Below are positions 1 to 7,849 of a stretch of DNA of 41,343 nt, one piece after another. Positions within the stretch are counted from its first letter, which is position 1. Every line of letters begins with the position of its first letter. This stretch comes from Desulfocapsa sp. GTDB lineage: Bacteria > Desulfobacterota > Desulfobulbia > Desulfobulbales > Desulfocapsaceae. The translations under genes and the position numbers were made by a program. The stretch is taken from positions 1 to 41,343 of the forward strand of contig VMSP01000040.1 in assembly GCA_013792135.1 (NCBI GenBank), read 5' to 3'. The notes under the pieces were generated by a model, which had not been told where the DNA came from, made no database searches, and saw only the letters and a program-made list of their open reading frames with translations.

Positions 1-127
1 AAAATGCGATCTGAAGTAATGGCATGGAATACTGATCGGAATAATCGTCAAACCAAGGTCGATTGGCAGTTCACCACGAATGATGCGCGAATTAAACTGA
101 AACGGCTATATCCGAAACTTTAAAATA
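1..127 (+). mobile_element. IS630-family transposase 3' end and right end of the IS
   Basis: An open frame enters from the left edge and stops with TAA at 121-123. The last residues include a Trp-x-Phe-Thr-Thr stretch, then Asp-Ala-Arg-Ile-Lys-Leu-Lys-Arg-Leu-Tyr-Pro, the characteristic end of IS630/Tc1-mariner DDE transposases. Family members insert at TA. A TA lies at 126-127, just after the stop, so the IS right end is placed near 125. The reverse complement of this end (ttttaaagtttcggat) resembles the start of the IS copy at the right edge (aaatttaagtcttcgcat), allowing one inserted and one deleted base. The family call is strong; the exact boundary is uncertain by a few bases. Confidence 0.8.
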
Positions 128-199
128 TACGCTGTACTAGAAGAACTAATAGGGAGGATTGATAGTAAATATCTAGACAAAAAACGACTAGTAGGCTTT

Positions 200-1570
200 T
201 TGCTCACTCAATTAGTCTTAAACAACAATCTCTTCCAGATAGAAAGAAAGGACAACCTCAGGGAAGTGATAGAAGAGCACAGTGAATATATTGACCCAGA
301 CATTTTAAGTCGTATTTACGAAGAGCTAGATTTCGATCCGGAAAATCTTGAAATTAGTAAGCTTTGTGTAGAACTTTTGGAACCAGACTTCTCCGGAGAA
401 AATCAAGATGACATTAAGACAGTTATCTCGTTTGTAGTGCCTTTTATTGCTGAAAATGATCACATAATTTGTAGGCTTAATGATAGAGCAGAAATAATAT
501 TTTCAAAAATTACCAATGTTTTTGAGGATCCAATTTATTCGTTCTTGGATTCAGCAGAGATGTTAATCAGCGGAATGCCTTTGACATTTTTTGCTGATTC
601 AATTGGTAATGTAAGCGAATCAACAAGAATAGACATTGTCATTAATCATTTTTATCACCCGGACTTTGAGCTAATTGAGAACAACATAGTACCAATAGAT
701 CTAGGTAGAGAAGAAGCTAAAAGGGGTGGTCGCTACAGCCCACATAAAGATCAAATTTTAGAGTTTCTTTGGGAACTTCAACAAAATGAAAAATTCCCTT
801 TCCAAATCAAAAACCTCAATTCAGAATTTATTTCAAATTATTTAGTTTCCTATCTCGGCAATGGTGACAAACTACTTCACCATAAGCTATTTACTATTAC
901 AAATTTCAATAGTTATTTTGAGGCTAAAAACAAATTTATTAATAATTTAAATGCTCATTATATGTCCGAGGATATTCCTGAAATAAGGTCATATATATTA
1001 GATACAAAAATAAATAGTAAAAAATCATTTGCAGACTTTTGCTATCGACTGCTTGAAATCACACTAAAAAAATCTATTGAATTTGGTGGGTTAAATAGTG
1101 CCTTTTGGGAAGATCGTGATAAAAAGAATTCCCCAATACTAGAGCCAAAGGCTCAATCAATAATCTACAATCAGATTAGATTTTTAGCTGAGATTAAAGG
1201 CATTAAAATCTCTAGGGAAGTCGTTGCTTCGAATGGTAGCCTAGACTTCCATTTTTCTTATACAAAGAATGACATTCTTATGAATGTTTGTGTTGAATTG
1301 AAAAATGCGCATCATGAAAATCTTGAGCATGGGCTAACAACGCAGCTTCCTCTTTATATAAAAGACATCGGATCACGAGAAGGTATTTTTCTGGTCCTGT
1401 GGTACAAGTCAGAAAGATTCACTAAACCATCAGTATTTGATGACATTAAAGAACTTGAGGATTTTTTATTGAAAAAATCACCCAAAAAATACAGAATCAA
1501 ATCGCTCATTATTGATTGTAGCCCCAAAATAAGCCCATCTTTAAAATTATCGAAAACCCGTCTAGGGTAA
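200..1570 (+). CDS. PD-(D/E)XK nuclease-like protein of unknown role, probably 5'-truncated by the IS
   Basis: This is a 456-residue protein if read from the TTG at 200. I do not recognise the family. The C-terminal region has the layout of a restriction-endonuclease fold: a helix with Glu314, a strand with Asp349 (GSLDF), a strand ending in Glu366-Leu-Lys368 (VELK), then a Gln-containing helix (TQLPLYI) and a hydrophobic strand (GIFLVLWY). The gene is visibly A+T-rich compared with its neighbours. The frame stays open upstream to 101 with protein-like residues (YAVLEELIGRID...) but no ATG or GTG. The IS right end near 125 therefore probably replaced the true 5' end. The sequence gggagg at 152-157 is too far from 200 to serve that start. 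The gene could belong to a phage-defence or restriction locus; this is inference from fold and context only. Confidence 0.6.
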   Translation: MLTQLVLNNNLFQIERKDNLREVIEEHSEYIDPDILSRIYEELDFDPENLEISKLCVELLEPDFSGENQDDIKTVISFVVPFIAENDHIICRLNDRAEIIFSKITNVFEDPIYSFLDSAEMLISGMPLTFFADSIGNVSESTRIDIVINHFYHPDFELIENNIVPIDLGREEAKRGGRYSPHKDQILEFLWELQQNEKFPFQIKNLNSEFISNYLVSYLGNGDKLLHHKLFTITNFNSYFEAKNKFINNLNAHYMSEDIPEIRSYILDTKINSKKSFADFCYRLLEITLKKSIEFGGLNSAFWEDRDKKNSPILEPKAQSIIYNQIRFLAEIKGIKISREVVASNGSLDFHFSYTKNDILMNVCVELKNAHHENLEHGLTTQLPLYIKDIGSREGIFLVLWYKSERFTKPSVFDDIKELEDFLLKKSPKKYRIKSLIIDCSPKISPSLKLSKTRLG

Positions 1571-1709
1571 AAAAATCTATCGGCGTTTCACTTGACGCGG
1601 CAATTCTATTGGGGCTGAGTAGAAATGGGGTCGGGACATGCTAACTGTCTGAAAACATAAAAATCATTATTGGAAAACAGTTTTTTGCAGGCGATGCAAA
1701 GCGCACCTC
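1571..1709. other. Spacer without gene
   Basis: No convincing gene. A ggggtcgggaca string at 1627-1638 resembles relics left by REP-associated (Y1) transposases. A related string lies 3' of the amidohydrolase relic near 7.6 kb, and ggggaca also occurs at 5331 and 10899. Confidence 0.3.
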
Positions 1710-2185
1710 TCACACGATCTTGACAGGATTTTTACGATAGTTGAGGCTGGGTGCGCCGTCAACATAGATGCCTTCCAGGTAGGAGAGTTTTCTTGGCAGC
1801 TGCTGCACCTTGCCCCTGGCAATCAGGAATGTTGCCTTCCGCCCGCCTGTTAGCTTTCCCAGCTTCTCCATGCCGAAGAATCCGGCGCCATTTTCCGAGA
1901 CGCAGCGGATGGTCTCCGCCAGTGAATAGCCGGCCTTGATGAACAATCTCATCTCCTCGCCCATCGACTCGCCATTGAGTCCATGCAGTATGCCGACACT
2001 GCCGGCACCGGTTCCCACAGCCTTTTTCACGCCCAATTCTCTGGCCAGACGCAGTTGCGTCAGTTGTTCGGCGAGCATCTTTTTCCAGAAGGCCTCCGCT
2101 CCGGGGTTCGGCTTTCCCGGTGCCACATAGTGCTGGAAAAAGCGGCAACACACATCCCCGTTGGAGCCTGCACCGTCCAAACCTT
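1710..2185 (-). pseudogene. Truncated amidohydrolase copy (C-terminal third)
   Basis: The frame reads 156 residues and matches residues of about 248-399 of the full-length amidohydrolase-fold protein encoded at 10985-12184. Roughly five in six residues are identical, and homology also continues about 20 bp past the stop. Homology ends abruptly near 2185, so the first 245 or so residues are missing. The paralogue's unusual GTGAGS motif (Gly in place of a metal-binding Asp) is shared, so loss of the ligand came before duplication. A three-residue difference (GLN) is present after GILH. The fragment retains an open frame but lacks most of the barrel and is treated as a relic. Confidence 0.8.
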
Positions 2186-2289
2186 TCTTTACGAAAACCG
2201 GAAGATGTTATGCAATCCAACAACGAATGGTGCTTTATATACTGAGAAGGCCGCTTCAGCCGCGCTTATCTTTTTGACTTCAGGGTGCC

Positions 2290-3561
2290 TCAAGGTGTTG
2301 TTTTATTTGTAATAGGAGGCAGAAACATAGGCCAAGGGAAGTTATAAGGCACAACAAAAGGTGGCGGTGGATAGGACGTACCCAGGAAATCTAAAGCCCA
2401 ATCAGTGGAAGGAATAAGAAGAGAATTGCTCACCACATAATAGTATGAGTCACCGCCACTATTGGTAATTTCATATCCGAAGTTCATCACGGGCACTGTT
2501 CCGGCTCTAAGGAAATATATTGCTTCTTTCTCATACACCAGACCGGTGTGGGAATTGGAGTTAACGGTACGTGTATAAAGCCCATTTACTGCTGCAAATC
2601 CGGCACCGCTGACTTTGTATTGGTCGGGAAGTTGTGTTTCGGTAACAACAGGAGGACTTGGAGGCGAACCACCATTGGGGCCAAGCTCCCAGCCCGTCTC
2701 AGGCACATCGGTTCCGATATCGCTATGGGTGTAATATTGAGCGCCGATACCATTGTTCTCAATATTCCACACACTGGTCATCATTATCCAGCCATGGCGA
2801 ATCTCATAATTCCCCTTGACGTACTGCGGGTATCCACTGTAGTTCAGCCCTCTCGCGTAGGTTCCGTTAAGAAACGAATCCACTGTTCCACTGACTATAA
2901 GATTTTCAGGTAATGGTTGTTCGGTAACCACAGGAAGAGTTGATGGTGTTCCATCCGGCCCCTGATACCAATCAAGATCCGGAACTCGTACCTCACTTCT
3001 GTTATTAAAATAATAACGTGTCGTGGCACTGTCATTTTCTATGACCCAAGCCGGAGATGAAATTATATTGAGACCTCGCCGGAGTTGGAGTGAACCGTTT
3101 TCATAGCGCGGCCATCCCTCATGATTCAAAGTTCTGGTATACACACCGGCAACCTGCGTTTCCGCACAGCCACTGACAGTAAGCATATCGGGCAACGGGG
3201 TTGTCGTCACTACCGGGGGAGTGCAGGGATTGGCTGCCTGGGAGGTACAATTCCATCCGGTTTCTTCCGGAACCGCAGTGTCTGCCCAATTACCGTAATA
3301 CACGGCCGCGGTGGATGGCTTTTCAATGTTCCAGGAAAGGCCCATAATCGCATCACTCCACCGAAGGACATAGTCACCCTTTATCCAGCTCATCTTACCA
3401 TTAACGATGATACCGGCGTTTGTATACGTTCCATTAACGAGCGGGTCATTACTTCCGCTGATAATCATTGAACTCGGCGCTATTACAGCAAAACAGTTTG
3501 TGGCCATCAGCAAGAGGCCCAGGAGAAGAAGAACTTGAAGGTGTTTCATTTTATCGCCCAT
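2290..3561 (-). CDS. Exported protein with four ~94-residue repeats, function unknown
   Basis: The 423-residue product begins with a clear signal peptide (Lys-His, then LLLLGLLLMATNCFA), so it is exported. Met5 at 3549 may be the real start because it puts the charged residues directly before the hydrophobic core. Four tandem units begin near residues 32, 127, 221 and 315 (period 94-95). Each has a V/ISG start, a NGTYTR-like segment, an aromatic-Gly-x-Tyr segment, a W-x-IE strand, a YY pair, a VPxxxW segment and a proline-rich linker ending PVVTxxPLP. The repeats look like small beta domains joined by proline linkers. No catalytic motif is visible. The tail is Pro-rich. It lies 64 bp downstream of the mono-heme protein on the same strand and may share its transcript. 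A surface or periplasmic binding role is possible but unproven. Confidence 0.75.
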   Translation of the reverse strand: MGDKMKHLQVLLLLGLLLMATNCFAVIAPSSMIISGSNDPLVNGTYTNAGIIVNGKMSWIKGDYVLRWSDAIMGLSWNIEKPSTAAVYYGNWADTAVPEETGWNCTSQAANPCTPPVVTTTPLPDMLTVSGCAETQVAGVYTRTLNHEGWPRYENGSLQLRRGLNIISSPAWVIENDSATTRYYFNNRSEVRVPDLDWYQGPDGTPSTLPVVTEQPLPENLIVSGTVDSFLNGTYARGLNYSGYPQYVKGNYEIRHGWIMMTSVWNIENNGIGAQYYTHSDIGTDVPETGWELGPNGGSPPSPPVVTETQLPDQYKVSGAGFAAVNGLYTRTVNSNSHTGLVYEKEAIYFLRAGTVPVMNFGYEITNSGGDSYYYVVSNSLLIPSTDWALDFLGTSYPPPPFVVPYNFPWPMFLPPITNKTTP

Positions 3562-3625
3562 TCATTGGTGGTTAATAGTGCAGTATCCATCCCCGACGTT
3601 CACACTCAAACAATTGCCACAGCTG

Positions 3626-5101
3626 CTAAGGTTTGCCGCTGGAGAGGTTATTTACTATGCGATGCAGAAGGCTTGCGTCTATGTTGACAAATTCCGGCAG
3701 GTTTGCCGCTCTTTCCGGCGCAGTGAAATCTTCCAGCAGTACCGGTGTTGAATCCTCTCCGTTTTCATTTATATGCGTGAGCCACAGTTTCGTATAAGGA
3801 CCATCACTCTTGGCTGCATAAACCATCCATTTTCCATTGGGAGAGAAACTATGCCAGGAATTCATCCTCCCTTCAAAGTTGCAATGCATCACCCTCGGCT
3901 CACCGCCTTCTGCCGGGATAATGACCAACTGTGCGTCCGGTTGGATTATCATAAATCCTTTCGATTGCGTGAACACTATCCATTTACCATCAGGTGAAAA
4001 ACTTGGGAAATAATTGCTCATACCGTTACCGGATGCCCCTTGCACCTGAACAGGAGCAAGGCTATCACTATTAGGAAAGGGAAGCCGGTACAAGTCATAG
4101 GTGTAAAAGGCCTTACGTTCCATGAAGTCGATAACGGGAATTGTTTTATCCAGACGTTTTGATTTGATAAATACCAGAGATTTTCCATCGGGACTAAAGA
4201 CCGGATTGCTCTGAACGTATTGGGGATCGTCAGCTCCAGCCAGCATGCTGAATTTTTTTTCAGATCTGTCGAAAACAGCAATCTGCCCCTGTACCGGGAA
4301 AAAAAGCTGGGAGTAGGATATATCCGGCAGCATTTTATACACCGCAATATCGTTGATGGTACTCGCAACATAGCGGCCGTCCGGAGACAATTTTGCAAAC
4401 AGCCCGAAGGTCCTGATCCCGGGCTCCGGCTTCACGTTACTCCAGCTGATCACATGAGTATCATCGAGCTGAGTATCCGGCAGGATGTCTGTGATAACAT
4501 AAGCACCTTTGTCCCCCTGAAAATCCGCATCCATTCCCATGACAGTTCCACTACGGTCAAAGGAATGACAATTGGCACAAATCTCCATTTTTTCAAGGAC
4601 TACAGGAGGAGGCTTTTCCTCACTGGCCCAACCTAATCTCCATCTGATTGTGGTAAGATTTTTGATGGCGTTCGTCACCGGCAACGGGACTTCCCTGTAA
4701 AAAATCGGCGCCTGGACCGCATCAGCAGAGGCGCGGATAGTGACAAGAGAACCGGATTGTTTTTTTCCCGCGCTCAGGCCCGTGATGTTGATTACAAGAT
4801 CATTATCAAGGGCATGTTTTTTCATCACGGCCCAAACTGAGGGAGCGGGCTGCCAGTTTTTTTCTTGGATTGTAACAATAAGGGGTGGCGTTGGTTCCGG
4901 ATAAGTAACAGACAGTTCCCAACGAGTGGCTGAACTGGCATCATCCCAACGAAAAGTCGGGCTGCGGAAATCGCTTGGAAAAAGTGCGCCTTGAAGGGGG
5001 TAGGTGACGGTCAGCTTGCCTGTTCTTGCATGAGCAGCGCCCACGTTTGTCAAAAACAGCATTGGAACGGCAACAACCAGATAGAACAATATATTTTTCA
5101 T
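3626..5101 (-). CDS. Exported mono-heme protein with PD40/TolB-like propeller repeats
   Basis: The 491-residue product has an N-terminal signal peptide (about residues 1-25, ending AHA). It has a beta-rich N-terminal domain, one c-type heme motif CANCH (Cys175, Cys178, His179) and at least four PD40/WD40-like blades marked by SPDG or SPNG at about 239, 303, 369 and 420. Such proteins act outside the cytoplasmic membrane. One heme beside a Tol-like propeller suggests a redox or sensing role, but the substrate is unknown. The gene is 64 bp upstream of the four-repeat exported protein and in the same direction. The domain reading is firm and the function is not. It is not TolB itself: there are no Pal or tol neighbours and it carries heme. 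Confidence 0.75.
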   Translation of the reverse strand: MKNILFYLVVAVPMLFLTNVGAAHARTGKLTVTYPLQGALFPSDFRSPTFRWDDASSATRWELSVTYPEPTPPLIVTIQEKNWQPAPSVWAVMKKHALDNDLVINITGLSAGKKQSGSLVTIRASADAVQAPIFYREVPLPVTNAIKNLTTIRWRLGWASEEKPPPVVLEKMEICANCHSFDRSGTVMGMDADFQGDKGAYVITDILPDTQLDDTHVISWSNVKPEPGIRTFGLFAKLSPDGRYVASTINDIAVYKMLPDISYSQLFFPVQGQIAVFDRSEKKFSMLAGADDPQYVQSNPVFSPDGKSLVFIKSKRLDKTIPVIDFMERKAFYTYDLYRLPFPNSDSLAPVQVQGASGNGMSNYFPSFSPDGKWIVFTQSKGFMIIQPDAQLVIIPAEGGEPRVMHCNFEGRMNSWHSFSPNGKWMVYAAKSDGPYTKLWLTHINENGEDSTPVLLEDFTAPERAANLPEFVNIDASLLHRIVNNLSSGKP

Positions 5102-5599
5102 TTAACGCTTAAGCCTCTGGTTACGAATCAAAATAGACTTTCTTGCATGAATACACCGAGCCGCCTGGCTGGAGAGGCAATTTGATCATACCGTCAAACC
5201 CACAGATTTTTTTCCCCCGACTTTCAACCAATATGACTGTATCGAAACGTACATCACAAACTACAATCTTATAAAGAATCAGTCAAACAATGAGATGTTA
5301 ACCAAGGAGGTAATTCTGAGGGTAATTCTGGGGACACAATACCGATTGAAAAATTGATCGGTATCAAACAGCAACAACCGGATAGCAGAATCCTTTCGTT
5401 GCAGAACATGGCTGATTTAGTTTATAACTTTTATATAAAAGAATATCAGGGGGCAGACTATGGTTTTCAGTGAGAAATCGTAATCAAGTTGCCTGTCTTC
5501 ACGTGGGGGGCCGGATAATTAGCAGATATTTAGTACTCTGGTGTCGTAATCTGAATCAATATTTTTCATTAGAGCAATCAATCGTTAAGGAGAAATTGA
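5102..5599. other. Intergenic region with palindromes and a ggggaca motif
   Basis: This is the upstream region of two divergent genes. It holds a near-repeat of gtaattctg, a ggggacacaatac string at 5331-5343 resembling Y1-transposase relics, an 8-bp inverted repeat ATACCGAT/ATCGGTAT at 5339-5364, and a perfect 14-bp palindrome CTTTTATATAAAAG at 5428-5441. No gene is supported here. An open frame at 5470-5724 is mostly a shadow of the hemerythrin gene. Confidence 0.4.
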
Positions 5600-6007
5600 A
5601 TGGATATCATAAAATGGCGCGCGGCGTATGCAACCGGGATCAGTTCGATGGATATTCAGCACCAAAAGTTGATTGGACTTATCAACAAAATGTATACGGT
5701 GCTCCGCAACGAGGAACCCGATAGTTCAATACAAGGGGTGCTGGATGAGATGGCAGAGTATGCGGAAAGTCATTTGAAAGATGAGGAGACTATCCTGGAA
5801 AGCAATGACTATCCCGACTTTGCCAATCATCTTGCTATCCACAAGAGTTATCTGGATAAGCTGAAAGTGCTAATGACTGAATGGCAAAATGAAGATAAGG
5901 CGGCGGCGATGGACATCTATACTTTTCTTCGCCAATGGTGGATGGGGCACATTGTTACTGAAGATCAGAAATACGGTGAATTCCTGAAAGACAAAGGGAT
6001 TAAATAG
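5600..6007 (+). CDS. Bacteriohemerythrin
   Basis: This 135-residue single-domain hemerythrin binds O2 reversibly at a non-heme di-iron centre. All expected ligands are visible: His21 in DIQH, His58 and Glu62 in HLKDE, His77 and His81 in HLAIH, and His117 and Asp122 in HIVTED. The length is normal for stand-alone bacteriohemerythrins. A purine-rich aaggaga site precedes the ATG. In anaerobes these proteins are linked to oxygen scavenging or delivery. Here the gene stands alone between a long intergenic region and pyk; there is no fused chemotaxis or GGDEF domain. Confidence 0.93.
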   Translation: MDIIKWRAAYATGISSMDIQHQKLIGLINKMYTVLRNEEPDSSIQGVLDEMAEYAESHLKDEETILESNDYPDFANHLAIHKSYLDKLKVLMTEWQNEDKAAAMDIYTFLRQWWMGHIVTEDQKYGEFLKDKGIK

Positions 6008-6070
6008 GTTTGTGGGCGGGTAAATAATTCTTGTTTCATCCCCTTATTATTTGCTGTTTGAGACTTTCTC

Positions 6071-6100
6071 TAAAGATGTTGCATTTTCCCTTTTTGCGTA
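6071..6100 (+). repeat. 30-bp block shared with the lysC upstream region (copy 1)
   Basis: The 30 bp starting taaagatgttgcatttt recur at 13461-13490 with one mismatch. This copy ends 58 bp before the pyk start. An ATG inside it (6076) opens a 28-codon frame whose TGA (6160-6162) overlaps the pyk ATG in an ATGA arrangement. No Shine-Dalgarno sequence precedes that ATG, so translation is uncertain. Confidence 0.6.
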
Positions 6101-6158
6101 CCCAAAGCTCCTTATTTTTATCAGCAAACTCTTCATGCTTCAGATATGAGCCACCTCT

Positions 6159-7565
6159 ATGAATACACGTAAAACTAAAATAGTGTGCACCATAGGCCCT
6201 GCAACCTCAGCTTTTACGATTCTAAAGCAGCTTGCTGAAAATGGAATGAATGTTGCCCGTCTCAACATGTCCCATGGCACACATAAATGGCATAGTGAGG
6301 TAATTAAGCACATTAAAACCATTAATGAGAAAACAGGTTCTTCTGTTGCCATTCTTCTCGACACCAAGGGGCCAGAAGTACGAACAGGTGATGTGAAGAC
6401 TGATATTGTCTTGCATAAAGGGGAGACTTTAACTCTGACGATCAGGCGCCAGGCTGAGCTCGAACCATACTGTGTTGAAATAAACTATGATGGTTTTGTT
6501 TCCGATGTTGCCCTGGGCGATATAGTCTTAATTGATGGAGGGATGCTTAGCCTCAAGGTCATGGATATTACGCAAACAGATATCAGATGCGAGTGTCTTG
6601 ATAATGGCGTTCTGAGCTCTCGGCGTCACGTCAATATTCGAGGTAAAAGCGCAGACCTGCCATCAATAACAGAAAAAGATTGGCAAGATATTGCTTTGGG
6701 CATTGAAAATGGTGTTGATTTCATTGCGCTTTCTTTTGTCAAGGGAGCCCCTGCTATTGAAGAGTTACAGCAATTTATCACTGAAAAAAATGTACCCATT
6801 GATATTATTGCAAAAATAGAAAGTGCTGAGGCAATTCCTCACCTTGACGAAATAATAGCAGTAAGCGATGGAATTATGATAGCAAGAGGAGACCTCGGAG
6901 CCGAGTTGCCTTATGAAGAGGTTCCACTCCTTCAGGAACAGATAATCAAGAAATGCCGTATTGCTGGAAAACCGGTAATCGTGGCCACGCATATGCTTGA
7001 ATCTATGATTGTTAACCCAACGCCGACAAGAGCTGAAGTGACAGACATTACCCAAGCTGTACTACAAGGTACTGATGCAATAATGCTGTCAGGAGAAACA
7101 GCAACGGGCAAACACCCACTGAAGGCCTTGGAGGTGATGGATGTCGTTGCCCGCAGAATAGAAAGAGAAATGGAGCAGGATACGAAAGTGATGGTGCAGG
7201 CATCAGATAATGCAAAGTATGAAATTGCCAGAAGCGCATCAATACTCAACAACAACCTGAAAGCTGCCGCCACCCTGGTTTTCACCAGACGCGGCTTAAT
7301 GGCTGTTCTGCTTTCACAATGTCGGCCTAATGGGCCAATTTATGCATTTACCAATACAACCCATGTGCGGCGTAGACTTGGTATTCACTGGGGTGTTTCT
7401 GCCTTTCGCATCAAATTTTCCAATGATCCTGAAGTCTCGATAGATCGAGCTGTTACGCAGCTGCAGCACAAAAAACTCTTAAAAGAAGGCGACCGCATGA
7501 TAGTGCTCTCAGATATTCTTGCAGGTGGCAAATTTATAGAAACAGTACAGGTTCGTATTGTTTAA
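6159..7565 (+). CDS. pyk: Pyruvate kinase
   Basis: Pyruvate kinase converts phosphoenolpyruvate and ADP to pyruvate and ATP, the last step of glycolysis, in the cytoplasm. The 468-residue product has the expected order: CTIGP at residues 10-14; Arg34, Asn36, Ser38 and His39 in the ARLNMSHG motif; DTKGPEVRTG; the catalytic Lys in IIAKIESAE; ARGDLGAELP for Mg2+ and substrate; and VATHMLESM, in which His replaces the more usual Gln. A C-terminal domain follows. The length is typical of bacterial type II enzymes. The ribosome site is weak. The region before the start carries the 30-bp block shared with lysC and a short overlapping frame. The gene appears monocistronic. Confidence 0.95.
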   Translation: MNTRKTKIVCTIGPATSAFTILKQLAENGMNVARLNMSHGTHKWHSEVIKHIKTINEKTGSSVAILLDTKGPEVRTGDVKTDIVLHKGETLTLTIRRQAELEPYCVEINYDGFVSDVALGDIVLIDGGMLSLKVMDITQTDIRCECLDNGVLSSRRHVNIRGKSADLPSITEKDWQDIALGIENGVDFIALSFVKGAPAIEELQQFITEKNVPIDIIAKIESAEAIPHLDEIIAVSDGIMIARGDLGAELPYEEVPLLQEQIIKKCRIAGKPVIVATHMLESMIVNPTPTRAEVTDITQAVLQGTDAIMLSGETATGKHPLKALEVMDVVARRIEREMEQDTKVMVQASDNAKYEIARSASILNNNLKAAATLVFTRRGLMAVLLSQCRPNGPIYAFTNTTHVRRRLGIHWGVSAFRIKFSNDPEVSIDRAVTQLQHKKLLKEGDRMIVLSDILAGGKFIETVQVRIV

Positions 7566-7640
7566 CCCGAACATGTTACCAAGGCGGCAACATGGAGTCG
7601 GGCCAAGTCAAAAATCTGTTGTCATGGCAAAACGCTCCTG

Positions 7641-7830
7641 TCATACCGTCTTGACTGGATTTTTACGATAGGTGGCGCTGGGTGCGCCGTCGACATAGAT
7701 GCCTTCCAGATAGGAGAGTTTTCTTGGCAGCTGTTGCACCGTGCCCCTGGTAATCAGGAATGTTGCTTTCCGCCCGACAGTAAGCCGGGGATATGGGGCT
7801 TCCTCGTCTTCGATGTTGGAGGAATACTGG
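7641..7830 (-). pseudogene. Decayed third amidohydrolase copy with in-frame internal deletion
   Basis: Read on the minus strand, this relic encodes a YSSNIEDEEAPYPRL segment matching residues of about 163-177 of the full protein. It runs directly into TVGRKATFLITRG and on to the C-terminus, ending at a stop at 7641-7643. Relative to the full copy, the two blocks are joined at the tetranucleotide taag (11125-11128 and 11653-11656 in that copy), so 528 bp, exactly 176 codons, is missing in frame. Homology starts about 20 bp beyond the 3' end of the SNF2 gene. The 63 or so codons left cannot form the barrel, so this is a gene remnant. Confidence 0.75.
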
Positions 7831-7849
7831 CCGAGGAGGTTTCACAGTT

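Noticed and set aside
7663-7845. A 60-residue gene on the minus strand
   Set aside because: It is the wrong frame of the decayed amidohydrolase copy; the homologous frame is a different one.
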